This document shows, piece by piece, positions 13,333 to 24,147 of a stretch of 64,000 nucleotides of DNA. Within the stretch, counting starts at the first letter, position 1. Every line of letters starts with the position of its first letter. The notes beneath the pieces are model-generated. The model saw only the letters and a program-made list of their open reading frames with translations, searched no databases and was not told the DNA's origin. The stretch is from Phycomyces nitens (Eukaryota; Mucoromycota; Mucoromycetes; Mucorales; Phycomycetaceae): NCBI GenBank assembly GCA_022702545.1, contig JAHRBC010000004.1:5548001-5612000 (forward strand). Direction: 5' to 3'. Made by a program: the position numbers and the translations under genes.

Positions 13333-14084
13333 GATGATGATGAATGAAAGAAAGAAGGTTAAAGATGTTGTTTTCAACGCAGGACCTTGAAAAGTAGGAG
13401 GCTCAAAGAGAAGACGAGACTATTGGGCCGCACGTGATTGGCTTCCCTGTATTAGGATGTCTTTAACGAGGGTGTTTTCAGCCAATCAATGGGCGTAAAC
13501 CTAACTAGTTCATTTGATTCAGACGTCCAATTCAAACAAGGTAAATCTTGATTCTTTTTTAACTTTTTGGTATCAAGGGGGGCCATTAAAGAGGTTGGCA
13601 GATAAACTCCTTTTGATAAAAATAAAATTGTACAGCTTTAAGAGACAATTGGCTCGGCTACTTTCTTTGTATGAAACTTGGCTACGCTTAGCACCTTACT
13701 CCTCTGTTGATCTGATAGGAGTTTGGTACTTTGGATACATTTGCCTGATAATTGTGGCCCTTGAGTGTTACATTACGGCTTTTTGACTCTTTCATCTGAG
13801 AGTACACTCATTACATATTCCGCCCTCGAATTGACTCTAATGGCCGCAGTCACTTATGATGGTCTTTATCTTTGCAAAGAAACAACCAGAGTATCTTATG
13901 CCAAAAGAACCCAAATCCAAGGTTAATGTCTCCCAAAGGATCTACAATAACAACAACAACAACAAAAGTTTTTGTTGCCATGGTAATTTTGTGATAGATA
14001 AAGGTTTGGCTATGATTGTCAACAAGATTTGAGCTGGCTACACAAGGCAAACAAGAAGAAATAAAAATACTTGTATTCTGATAA
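13333..14084. other. ERG10 promoter region and intergenic DNA
   Basis: Upstream region of the minus-strand thiolase. It contains the E-box/CCAAT composite at 13431-13441, another CCAAT at about 13482, a CAA microsatellite at 13949-13966 and an RFX X-box-like palindrome (GTTGCCATGGTAAT) at 13974-13987. The open frame at 13514-13786 (+) shows no domain. Confidence 0.5.
13431..13441 (-). promoter_or_regulatory. E-box joined to an inverted CCAAT box upstream of ERG10
   Basis: CACGTG at 13431-13436 is followed by ATTGG (CCAAT on the gene's strand) at 13437-13441, about 100 bp upstream of the thiolase ATG. E-boxes of this kind are bound by bHLH factors, including SREBP-type sterol regulators in fungi, and CCAAT by the HAP/NF-Y complex. 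The sites are seen directly; their use is inferred. Confidence 0.5.
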
Positions 14085-14360
14085 TATATAGTGCTTCCAA
14101 CAACCAATATCGCAGCCAATCAGAGTTTATGTTTCTGGCCAATTAGAATCGACGTTGTATTTTTAGAAATCATGTCGCAGGGATTTTCTTGGGACACTTT
14201 GAAATATAAATCGCGAGGCACTGCTTTTTAAGGTATATCTTTCAAATCTTTACAATTTGACATGAGTACAGTATTTTTACATGCTGATAGTAGCCCTGAT
14301 ACCATTAGTCATATCATTGATCAGAGCAAATTCATTGTTGAGCTAATTGCAACTCATACC
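14085..14360 (+). mobile_element. isolated 5' end of an IS630/Tc1-like element
   Basis: This segment is an inverted, diverged copy of 17593-17315. Shared landmarks, read on the plus strand here and the minus strand there, are ATATAGTGCTTC, AACAACCAATATCGCA, TTTCTGGCCAAT, AAATCATGTCGCAGGGA, TTCTTGGGACACTT and TTTTTAAGGTATATCTTTC, then a start codon. The coding start at 14262 reads MSTVFLHADSSPDTISHI, against MNTVFLHANSGSEPIEHV in the other copy. Similarity stops after about 33 codons, where this copy is cut off; no transposase body follows on this strand. It is therefore a promoter plus first-codons fragment. Confidence 0.75.
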
Positions 14361-15109
14361 CTACGGCTAATAAAACGGCAGGTGTCTACCGTTTTGGTAA
14401 CATAGCAACCGGTTTTTACACACAAAAACGGTAGTTATGAGGCAAGTATAGGTACATTTACCATTCTTTTATCTAACCAAACGTTCTTCTGTCCTATACT
14501 ACTGCATTCAATACTGGTATATACTCTTCTTTTACTACCATTCATTTGAAAGGATATCTTATTATTTATTATAGTAGCAAATACTATTCAATATTACAAG
14601 AGGTATAGAGTACAAACCTTTTACTCAAGATATAAATCCATGTTAGCAATGTATTTTTATAGCTTGGATAGTCTTTAGTATTCATCAATAGTTACAAATA
14701 GATTGTCACGGATTAAAGCCATGTGATGCAAAACTAATTCAAATCTAATTGTAATCAAGAGAATAACCACTTCTTTACCAAACCAACTCGTATATCTTAG
14801 AGAGATTTACAAGTATAAAAGGACATGTCTTTATGTAACATGGCCGTCAAAAGCTTTTCGTAATTTTTTTTTGTTTCTAAAAAAAAGTGCGAAATGTGTT
14901 TTATTCCTAAATGAAAAGTGGCAGAACTAAAGATGTTGTATACAAGATGCCAATCTTACATGGAGGAGGGTCATTTGGTTTTATTTCAAAGAAGTAGACC
15001 AAAGAAAATAAAAGAAAGCTAAAGATCGGCTGGAATTGTTCATCTTCAACTCAAAATAAAAGTATTCCCTAGAGGAAACACGTACACCTGGCGTTGGCTA
15101 CAACCTCTG
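14361..15109. other. intergenic with hairpin cluster
   Basis: AT-rich DNA between two repeat fragments. Apart from the inverted repeats at 14372-14432 and an X-box-like site at 14397-14409, I see nothing coding-like. Confidence 0.5.
14372..14432. repeat. pair of adjacent inverted repeats with ACCGTTTT arms
   Basis: AAAACGG (14372-14378) pairs with CCGTTTT (14389-14395). Directly after it, AACCGGTTTTT (14407-14417) pairs imperfectly with AAAAACGGT (14424-14432) across ACACAC. Both hairpins use the same arm sequence, so they form a small self-complementary cluster. A TAACATAGCAACC block lies between them. Confidence 0.7.
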
Positions 15110-15960
15110 TTCTTCTATTGACTCAAAGCCGCCATTCCGACAATTTTCAAGGCATTTATTGGACATGGGGATTGGAATGCAACTGTCGATTTAATCGAAA
15201 ATAAGTACTGCATCAAGCGACACTTAATGCCATTGGATGCTGTCAATGGTTTGCTGGAAATTGTCGATGAATTACTAGCGGAATGAATCAATCGGAAACG
15301 AGTAGACATCAAAGTGAAGTCACTGCCAATGGAACTACACATCCGCAAATTTGTCAAGGCATTGAGGAAATTGGTCATGGAGTTGCCAGATACCAATGGA
15401 GGAATATTTTGGTGAAACTGAATTTTGCTCTCAGTTTGTTGAACCATTCGTGTCTGGCCTTTTTGACGATCCAGACAATGATATCTATCTATGTTGGACA
15501 AATGATTTTACATTGGAAGCCAAATACATGCGTGAATCCAGCGGTAGATCTGACTTCTGCATTACGAAATCCTGTGGGGTAAAATGGTCAAGAAACGTAA
15601 GATATGGAGATCCAAAGCCCTTTGCACGGGGTCAAGACAATTATTTGCTATCAAAAGACTTGTTAAAAGTGGCCGTATTCTGCAAAAAAAAAGGTTCCTA
15701 ATACCCAAATGCTGGAAGGCATGTTAGGTATACAGACCTTAGGCAGAAAGATCAAGTTTTACCTCTTGGTCTTACTTGTCAATAAGGTGTATTGAATGAT
15801 CGAGTTGGCAGACATCAAAATTCCGGACTCGTTGGGAAGTTTTCCCAGCTTTATTACTGAAGTGCCAAAGGTTATAAAGGTACTCGATACCGTTGATCGA
15901 GTTTGTGTACCTGTCTAACTTCAACGATTCTAAGTCGCCGTACAGGCACCATGCCAATCC
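15110..15960 (+). pseudogene. degenerate member of a repeated Mucorales protein family
   Basis: Plus-strand coding remnants in several frames. First comes KAFIGHGDWNATVDLIENKY, then IKVKSLPMELHIRKFVKALR. Next is a long block from about 15396 to 15700: MEEYFGETEFCSQFVEPFV, SGLFDDPDNDIYLCWTND, then KSCGVKWSRNVRYGDPKPFA. Last is LADIKIPDSLGSFPSFITE. From memory, proteins with the signature FCSQFVEPFVSGLFDDP occur in many copies in Mucorales genomes and have no assigned function. I cannot verify this here. At least two frameshifts and several stops (for example TGA near 15286 and TAA near 15797) make this copy non-functional. The family may be carried by a mobile element, but no terminal repeats were identified around it. 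Confidence 0.6.
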
Positions 15961-16379
15961 AAATGTTCAATCAGCTCTTGGCGATGTCCAAAAATCGAAA
16001 GAAGCACTGTTATATCAAACTTCGCCACAATTTATTCTCTATCTTGTCAATTAGTTGAAGAAGACAATGGGTGGTCCCCCAACTATAGTTCTTTCTGCTA
16101 GGTAAGGCTGACCAAACATTATCAATAAAAATAACTTTTTAAATCTCTTGAATAAACATCATCTTTCACAAGATCAACTCTTCTTTACTTCTTCTCTTAT
16201 GACTCGGTTTCCTAAACCGATACTATCACATCTAAAGGACCACTTTTCATTATAATCTATTTATTTTACTAACCTTCAACCACCAAACTTCTCTGATCAA
16301 CAAACCTCGAATAAACTGCATTTCTTTCCTCCCAAAGTTAAATTTCTATACTGTTTAAGCTGTTGAGGCCGTGATAAAA
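15961..16379. other. intergenic, no gene recognised
   Basis: Short AT- and CT-rich stretch between the repeated-family pseudogene and the 3' end of the minus-strand transposase. Nothing coding-like. The true 3' end of the transposon may lie here, but I found no terminal repeat. Confidence 0.4.
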
Positions 16380-17593
16380 AAATGGTTACCACTGTTCAAA
16401 ATTGTTATGTTGGGTTAAGCTCAACAAAGTAAAAAAGATAAATACATTTATATCCGCAATACTCAATATACTTCTTTACGGTTTTATTCGTATGAACGAA
16501 TAAATTGTCCATAAAGGCAAAATGACCTTTTATATGTGGATGTTTGTCCATTTCATCAAGAGTCGTTTTTAAGGAACCAATTAATACATTTACAGTTCTT
16601 GAGAACTTTTTATATCAAAAAGTAGATTCGTCAAGAAGTTTATGTCTGTATTTTCGCATCTACAAACCAAATCATGTCACTCAATCTTTGGAGTTTTACG
16701 GTTTTTTTTTGTCAAGATACACTTATGGTGCATTTAGCTTTAACTATCGACTTTTGTCGAATTTGTTTCAATTTCGGTTGATAAAACTCCGCATGTAAAA
16801 AAATGATGGTATTTAATATCCGACATACTGGAAAATATAATTATTATCTCCGCTATGTAATCGTCTCTTACTAGCAAATCTTTAAAGCACCAAGGCTTTT
16901 CTTTAACGTCATTTAATTAAAAATGAAGCTGTGGGATACATTAATCAATGCTATTGCCATTCAATGCACGGCTCAGATTTTTTATAAATTTATTTTTGCA
17001 AAAGCCTTAGGCTTTTGAAAAGTACGCAAAAAAGTTGATCTCCAAGTCCGAATGCACCATTTGACCTACTTTTTTTATAGCTCACAAAAAATGCCATTAG
17101 GACACACATTATACTGTTTGGCCCATCTCTGAACAGCTTGAACATGTATGCTCAATTGATTTGCTGTATTTGATGCGCTCATACACTTTGCTCAATCTTT
17201 GTACCCATAAATATAGAATTATTCTAGACGGTGTAGTGCACATAATCCCGTTTTGAGTATGTCTCTTTTATACACCTATCTTCATCCTTTGACTTTTCTA
17301 TCAGCATTCAAGTATTCAGTATGAACTATAATTGGCTCAATAATGAATTCATTCTGATCAACGACATGCTCAATGGGCTCAGATCCACTATTAGCATGTA
17401 GAAATACTGTGTTCATGTCAGATTATATAATGATTTGAAAGATATACCTTAAAAAGTAGTGCCCGGCAATTTGTATTTTCAAGTGTCCCAAGAAGATCCC
17501 TGCGACATGATTTCTAAAAATACGATATCCATTTTGATTGGCCAGAAATGTCCATTTTAATTGTTTGCGATATTGGTTGTTAGAAGCACTATA
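16380..17593 (-). mobile_element. IS630/Tc1-like DDE transposon, broken
   Basis: The minus strand reads, in order: the shared 5' region (17593-17417); a start MNTVFLHANSGSEPIEHV (ATG at 17416); an HTH-like segment LSIHVQAVQRWAKQYNV near 17110; sequence equivalent to RCENTDINFLTN near 16640; TTLDEMDKHPHIKGHFAFMD with the second catalytic Asp near 16510-16560; and VELNPT followed by QF and TVV near 16420. The last block corresponds to the ELNPIEQFW motif, in which the Glu and Trp codons have become stops. Many frameshifts and stops make it inactive. Recognition rests on the order and spacing of these IS630/Tc1 DDE_3 landmarks. The first catalytic Asp could not be located, and the 3' boundary is approximate. 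Confidence 0.75.
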
Positions 17594-17763
17594 TACATTT
17601 TTGGCAAAAAGATGTCGCACTAGAAAAAAAAGTGTCGCATATTTTAGAAAAAAAGATGCTGCATTTTTATAATATAAATATACAGGTTTATGCGACATTT
17701 TTATTTTTTAAAAATGTGCGATACTTTTTTTTCAGTGCAACATCTTTATGCCAAAAATGTGTA
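17594..17763. mobile_element. MITE-like hairpin element, about 170 bp
   Basis: Long imperfect terminal inverted repeats: the left end starts TACATTTTTGGCAAAAAGAT and the right end is the complement, reading CATCTTTATGCCAAAAATGT on the plus strand, then GTA. Pairing continues for roughly 60 bp per arm through GTCGCACT and a run of A. The centre is AT-rich (around 17665-17690) with no coding capacity. TA lies at the left end and within GTGTA at the right, consistent with a Tc1/mariner-type TA target, though not exact. It abuts the 5' end of the broken IS630 element and is absent from the inverted partner copy at 14085. Confidence 0.65.
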
Positions 17764-18086
17764 TTTGGAATGTTCTCGGCATTAGGAATTAAACACAAAC
17801 AAAGATCTGGGCGACAATGGTGAATATAGACCTCTTACCTTGTTTGCCTGGTTGTAAGTGAGGACAGATCAGAAAGTGCTCGGCTAGACTAGACTAGCTT
17901 GATTTGATTGTCTGTAGGCCAAGTATAAGTTGGATAGAATACGTAGCAATCCAAACCAACTACCAGCCCTGTCTCTTTCTTTAGGTTAAATCTAAACCCT
18001 ATACTTGTTGTTTTTAGCTACTTTGCCGGCTTTGGAAATAATTTGTCTGGATAAACATATCACCAATGCCGATCTTACGATAAGCT

Positions 18087-18360
18087 ATAATATACACACT
18101 TCAAAAGTCTTGGAATCCGATTCAGATCTATCTGGCACAAGAAGAGTTCAATTACTTTATCTGTGCTCTTTACCAGATCATATTTTCTTTGTTTAAATAT
18201 CTTGTCTGGTTAAGAAATGAACATCCTAAAGTGTTCCAGAAATCTGGCCTCCAGCTTCACAAAGAGACAGTGAGTAAGCTTCTTAAGACCATGGGACCCT
18301 CTTATCAAACATTCCGTATTGCCGTGTGTGGACCCTTGGCTGGTTGGAATGACCCCATAT
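18087..18360 (+). pseudogene. unrecognised coding-like fragment
   Basis: A frame open for about 80-90 codons reads KSWNPIQIYLAQEEF, then FKYLVWLRNEHPKVFQ, KETVSKLLKTMGPSYQTF and CGPLAGWNDPI before a TGA at about 18359. Amino-acid use is balanced (Trp, Cys, His, Pro, Gly all present) and unlike the Lys/Phe/Ile bias of random frames in this AT-rich DNA. There is no start codon or clear splice site, so it is probably a remnant of a longer, repeat-borne protein. Family not recognised. Confidence 0.35.
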
Positions 18361-20199
18361 GAGCTAATAATACAAGCCAAATGTTCATGTGCATTTATGA
18401 ACTTCTTTACTGGCCACGGTTCATTACTTTAGGCTTTTATTGAATCTATTGATTCTTCTCAGTCGATATTGGCCAGTGTATCATATGCTTCTTTTGATTC
18501 CAATCTGTCTACATGATCTTATTTATAGGCCACAAAGGCCCGGCCACTATTAAAGACTATCATTAATCTCTTGAGTAAAAGGCTTTGGAGCCCATCAAAT
18601 ATTGCCTTTAAACAATTTTTAGACCATTTTCCATGTTACATATTCTGCGCCACATACAAGCCCACAAGTCTAACTTCAACCTTTTTTTTGACTCTGGGTT
18701 CTGTATTCTGTGTATGTGTATGTGTTATATAGAAATGTTCGTTTAAGAATCTACTCATCCCTTCAATATCTTTGGTCAACTTATCGAATGACACGCTCGT
18801 TGAACATTCCAAGTCAATTCTATATCCCTATGGGTCCTACAGTAGATTTCCACAAACTATTCACAATTACTCGCAGGGTTGTAATATATATAAATCTGTA
18901 ATTTATATCCATAAATTAACCTGTATGGTTACCTTGAGCTCATCTTATGACAAGCACGTCTTTGCCAAGCCTTTTGAGATTTACCGGTGAATCTCAAAGG
19001 CGACCTACTCGAATGACTTTTTTTTGTATTATTAATATTCGTGTCTGTTGGGAACCGACGATGGAACCATATTTAACCATATAACTTTTCTAGCAAATTT
19101 CCCTTGTTCGCATTACTCTCTACTGATATTTTTTAAACACATGTTTAATAATATAATTCTTACATGCATACACTACCTTTAAAATATGGAAATATACGTG
19201 GCTATAACGGAATATCCTGTTTTAGGTCTATTAAAACGAGATTTTATAGGGTAGTGATTCGGTAAGAAGACTTCTTTTGGCACCTAATGACAATTATAAG
19301 CCAAATATATTTCTTTCATTTTTTTATGGACTTTGTTTTGCTGTCAATACAAAGCTATATATGTAAGAACCATCTTCCATGTACGAATTTCTATTTTTGG
19401 ACATAAAAGATCATATAATATTGCATTAAAGTATTACCTAAATAAGGACCATAAAATATTACTTCCAAAAATATCGAATTCTTGATTTCATGAGCGCAAA
19501 CTAATCTCAGACATATTTACAGATCAGTGAATATTTCGAATTCACAAAAGAATATTTTAAAAAATACAAAATGCTCCGCAAGTACAATTAACCTATACCC
19601 GAGATAATGAGTGCTTGAAATCTAGGCAGGTCTTATAAAGTGAGATAATGTACCAAATATAAGCCTGCCATCTACTACACATTCTATCAAGAGCTTAAAG
19701 GACATAAACTTTGTCAGCCACAGGAAAGTGATTTTTCTTTACGAGTGAATAGCACAACGATACAATTTTCCAATTATGATCTATTGGAATTGTACATCTT
19801 AAATAGGATATAATTTTACATCATTTCCGGCTCCACTCTGTTCAACCCAAGTATCCTGACCTTGTCTTTTTTTCTTTTCTGCCTTGGCCTTGTACCCACG
19901 CATACAATTGCGGAAATTTGCAGCTAAAGACCGGTTAAATCGTGGAAGCCTTGGATATCATATCATTGCGTTCGTTCTTAGGACAGAGCATTAGTATCAT
20001 AGCTATGAATAGAATCGCTTTAATCCCATAGAACCTTACTCTAAAAAATATTCGAGAAAATAGCAGATTATGAAAATAGACTGGTAGTACTTGACTATTG
20101 AACCTGGATACAAAATGTATATTTACAGTAACTTTTCCAGCAATCTGATTCAGTTCCATGACACCAAATTTAACCACGCGTGAAAACTCAGACAGATGG

Positions 20200-20207
20200 T
20201 ATATAAG
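20200..20207 (+). promoter_or_regulatory. TATA box of the MFS transporter gene
   Basis: TATATAAG, 70 bp upstream of the ATG at 20277, in otherwise unremarkable promoter DNA. Position and sequence fit a canonical TATA element. Confidence 0.55.
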
Positions 20208-20276
20208 GCCAAAGGATCCAGAATCATATCTTTTCAATTCTTAACCTATTCTTTCAATTCATCATCAAAATACGCG

Positions 20277-22642
20277 ATGGCCCAAAGGAAAAGCTTTGAA
20301 GAATTTATAACAACCACGGACGGAGAAACCATTGTGACGACTACAAGATGGGAAATGTCTGAGAAAGACACAAGCCTGCATTCCCAAGACATCACAGAAG
20401 GATCCCATACAAACCTCCATGGATCAAAAGCATCTATTCCTAGCAAAGATTCGGATATAAAGAAAGAGAACTATTACCAAGACACAATTGCGCCTAAAAA
20501 AGCGTTTTGGCCATCAGAAAGGCTGCCAGACAATATTGTATTTGTTTTCCAAACCGGGGCTTGTGTACTCTCAACATTTCTGATGATCCTCAACGGAACA
20601 ATCGTCTCGCCAGCCTTGACAAAGATCGCCACTGATCTGGATGGTATTGATAACCAGGCATGGATTGCGTCTGCTTTCTTGGTCGGTGCCTGTGCTTCTC
20701 AGCCTGTTGCCGGAAAGGTAAAAAAATAAATAAAAATACATCAAGATAAATCGATTCTTACTTACACAAACATCTTTTATAAACAATAGTTTTCTAATCT
20801 CTTTGGAAGGTACGTTTTTTTAACCGATTAGTTGAAACAAGTACTTAAACATCTTCTTCCTTTTAAAGGAGAGTCGTTCTAGGATTTGGCGCCCTTTCTT
20901 TTATGATTGGCTCCTTGGTCTGTGCTTTATCGAATACCATTAATATGCTCATAGCCGGTCGTACCATTCAAGGCACAGGTGGAGGATGTCTTTTATCAAT
21001 GTCCTTCGTTATCGTTGCCGATATTGCAACTGTTGATATACGTCCTCGTATCCAGTCATTGTTGGGTATTGCATATGGTATCGGAAGTGTTACTGGCCCT
21101 ATTATCGGTAAGTGACCATACATATCTAATTTCCACAAGATATTTGATTTACACAAATTAACTAGATTCGGTTTTTGTGTAGGTGGTGCACTGGTCGACA
21201 GTGTTAGCTGGCGATGGGACTTTTGGTTGGGCTTCATACTCTCTAGTATCGTATTTATCACTGCCGTCTTCTTCTTTAAAGAGCCCACAAAGGTTTCCAA
21301 TGACTCACTCTTGACCAAGCTTAAAAGTGTCGACTGGCTTGGCGTGATACTTGCAATGGGTGCTATCTGCTGCATCTTGATTGCCCTTAGTTTTGGAAGT
21401 ATATTGGGGTAAGTCAACACACTACAAACAAACAAAAAAGAACTTTGTGCTTATATTATTGTAAAGATGGAAAGACCCTCACTCTTATGGAGCCTTTACT
21501 GCATGCGGTATCTCTTTGATTCTCCTGTTTATTGTCGAGACCAGAATTGCAGCCGAGCCTGTAAGTTTGTACCTGTGGAATCTTGATTTATTTATTCATC
21601 TTTTATGCTCCTATAGCTTTTGCCAAAATCTATTTTCTCCAGATATGAAACTGTTGTTATGTTTATTTACATACTTTGCGTTGGTGCCCAGTTTGTGGCC
21701 AATATGTTTATAAGTCCCATGCTATTCCAAGCTCTTTATGGAGTAGATGCAATCAGCTCTGGTATTCGTCTGATTCCTTACATGGCCTGCCTCATCTTTG
21801 GCGCTATTGGAAGCACTATTGCCCTCAAGTTTATTCCTTACACCAAAATATTCATCGTCATTGGAGCTGCTTCGGCTGTGCTGGGTTATGGTCTCTTTCT
21901 CACTGTTAATGAAGATAGCTCCTGGGGTGCTCAGGCTGGCTTTCTCGGCTTCTGTGGTAAGTACCCAGAGAAAAAAAATTCGACTTGTATATACCTTGAC
22001 ATAAATGTACTAATATTGATTTATTTATTAGGTTTTGCCTTGGGTATCTCTCAAACAAACGGTCTTACCAATATCCAGGCCGTAGTTGCTGAAGAGGACA
22101 TTGCAGTTGCAACAGCCATGGTAATTACTATTAAAAAAAACAAAGATTGGATGATTTACTCATGTTCTTTAGTTCAACTTCTTTATGTTTATGGGAGCTG
22201 CTATTGTAAGTACAATCAAGTTAGATATTCTGTACCGTAACACTTTATTAATTCATTCTTTTTTGCTTCCAGGGTATCTCTGTTTACCAAGTATTGCTGA
22301 AAGACTTTGTTATTCATAATGCTGCCGACGTTCCTGTCGAATATTTGGTAAACCATTGCTGATTGACTATTTATGATGCCATTCCAAAGCTGTTGCTAAT
22401 ACAAATCCTGATAGTATGTTGCCAGCAAGTATAATGCTCTCAAGAACTATCTCTTTATTCGCAATATGCCTGTCGAGTACCAAGGACCTATTATTCATGT
22501 TTATGCCCGAGCTTTGCATTCTGTATTCCTTATTCCTCTTGGTATTGCAGCAGTTGCTTTCATTCTCTCACTGTTTATCAAAAACGTCCATTTCGGCACA
22601 CCAGCTCAGACAGTCAAGGACCCCGAAAATGTTGAGGCCTAA
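20277..22642 (+). CDS. MFS drug:H+ antiporter, DHA2-like (ten exons)
   Basis: Exons 20277-20717, 20790-20809 (20 nt), 20869-21107, 21183-21408, 21467-21560, 21617-21956, 22032-22120, 22173-22205 (33 nt), 22273-22347 and 22415-22642; all GT-AG and in phase, giving 594 aa. A Ser/Thr/Asp-rich cytosolic N-terminus of about 85 residues precedes the membrane domain. MFS motif A appears as GKFSNLFGRR, assembled across exons 1-3, and the antiporter motif C as GIAYGIGSVTGPIIGG (about 219-234), typical of proton-coupled exporters. Length, about 14 hydrophobic segments and the large segment before the last TM (IHNAADVPVEYL, then MPVEYQGPIIHVYARALHS) fit the fungal DHA2 group (multidrug, siderophore or amino-acid export). 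The substrate cannot be read from sequence. The plasma or vacuolar membrane is expected. Confidence 0.92.
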
Positions 22643-23651
22643 AGTCTTTTTTTCTTCTTCCACTAACAGTTGCACTTTTGGAAGCTTGCAGGTATAAGTG
22701 CTTGTAATTATAAGCATTATACACACACATACACACACACATATATATATCTATATATTATATTATATGTAAACGCACATGTATATACTCTAGCCTCTAT
22801 GCAGACAAACCATATAATAGTTATCCAAGATATACATTTGTATATGTAGTTATACATTTATACATTTTTTCGTTAGACTCTTCTTCTTCTTCTTAAAACC
22901 CATTGTCTATTCCCGAGTATAATAAACAATTTAATCAAATATACTTTATATTCAACGATTCTTGTATTTTGTTTTTTAGATCTCTTTTGGGTTTTATTGA
23001 ACAATCTTTTTTTTTAAAAAAAAAAACGCGCGTGTCCTGGTGTCTTTATGATTACCTGAATCTTACAAGATATTTAAATACTTTATATTCTGATGGGGAA
23101 AATATGAAAATTGATTGGTTTAATGTGTCCATTCTCAAGAGTCCAATTAATCCTCTGACCCGCAGTAACTCGAGAACCATTGTATATCAATATGTCTTGA
23201 TGTATCAATTAAACGTAGAAGAGAATTCTGTTTTAAATGGTCTAATAAAACCACACTTAGTTATTGGACATTTGGGACCAAACTAGTGAGTATGGATATT
23301 TTTGAACATTAATGTGATTGCTTTTGCACAGATATCGACTGCCAAATCGTCTATCAACATTTTTTTTTACTAGTGCTTTTATGCTCTCTGTTGTAGTCAT
23401 TGCAAAGTAAATATACTGTTTGATCGATCTATGTTTTTGAATCGGGTTTCTGGCAATCTTAAAGGGCGATTTTCCTGTAAAAAAAGAAAAAAGAAAGACT
23501 CCTTATGATGTGTGAATAATGTCTCCAAGCACAAAAGCCCCTTTAGACTCCAAGCATGATTGGTATAATTTGTAGGATTGTTTTTCGGACATTGAATAAC
23601 AGCTTTTATACAGTCTGGACAAACAAACACTGCGATTCCCATTCGCCATCT
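22643..23651. other. intergenic, no gene recognised
   Basis: 3' flank of the transporter with AC and TA microsatellites (22718-22768) and an A/T-run hairpin at about 23008-23026. The frame at 22903-23286 (+) is Phe/Ile/Asn-biased and carries no domain. Confidence 0.5.
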
Positions 23652-24147
23652 ATGATTCCTAGACTTCCTCCAGTATTGCTGGCTGTTATAGGAGGTGCCT
23701 CTATATACGGAGCAAAGTTGCTCTTGGACAAACTAGAGCCTAAATTGCTTGGTGCCCCTGGTAGTTCTGATCTTGCAGAGAAACGGATTCGGTTTCGACA
23801 GAATGTTAGATTAGGGGGTGTTGCCATTGTAGGCACAGGTGTTTTATATGCAGCTTATTGGGGTACGTATGATGGAGTGATACTATTCAGGAGAACTTGA
23901 GGCTAATTGTGTATCAATTTGTCAATAAGCATACGATGCCCGTATCCATCGTCCATCCCCAGCAGTCAGTACCCAAAACTCGGTTGATTTTTACCAAGAT
24001 CAGTACGATGCACGTGAGAGGCGTCAGAGAGATGACGCAGCCCGTATAAGAAAGGAGCAGCGGATATCAGAAGAAGTTGCACAAAGGCGGCTGACAGAGG
24101 AGCAGCTGTCGATGGAAAGGATAGCTTCTGATGGTCAATTGAAATAA
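23652..24147 (+). CDS. small membrane protein with charged C-terminal helix (two exons)
   Basis: Exons 23652-23862 and 23930-24147, 142 aa. MIPRLPPVLLAVIGGASIYG is a hydrophobic N-terminal segment that could be a membrane anchor or mitochondrial targeting signal. A basic stretch (EKRIRFRQNVRLGG) and a second hydrophobic segment (VAIVGTGVLYAAYWA) follow. The second exon encodes SVDFYQDQYDARERRQRDDA and a long Arg/Glu-rich amphipathic helix likely to form a coiled coil. The layout is that of small inner-membrane mitochondrial proteins, but I recognise no family. The frame is also open upstream to 23556; the internal ATG is preferred because it directly precedes the hydrophobic segment. Confidence 0.65.

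Larger units (their letters stand above)
17764..20276. other. intergenic with one coding-like remnant
   Basis: About 2.5 kb upstream of the MFS gene. Only 18087-18360 looks coding (separate entry). The rest is AT-rich without recognisable motifs until the TATA box at 20200. Confidence 0.5.
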
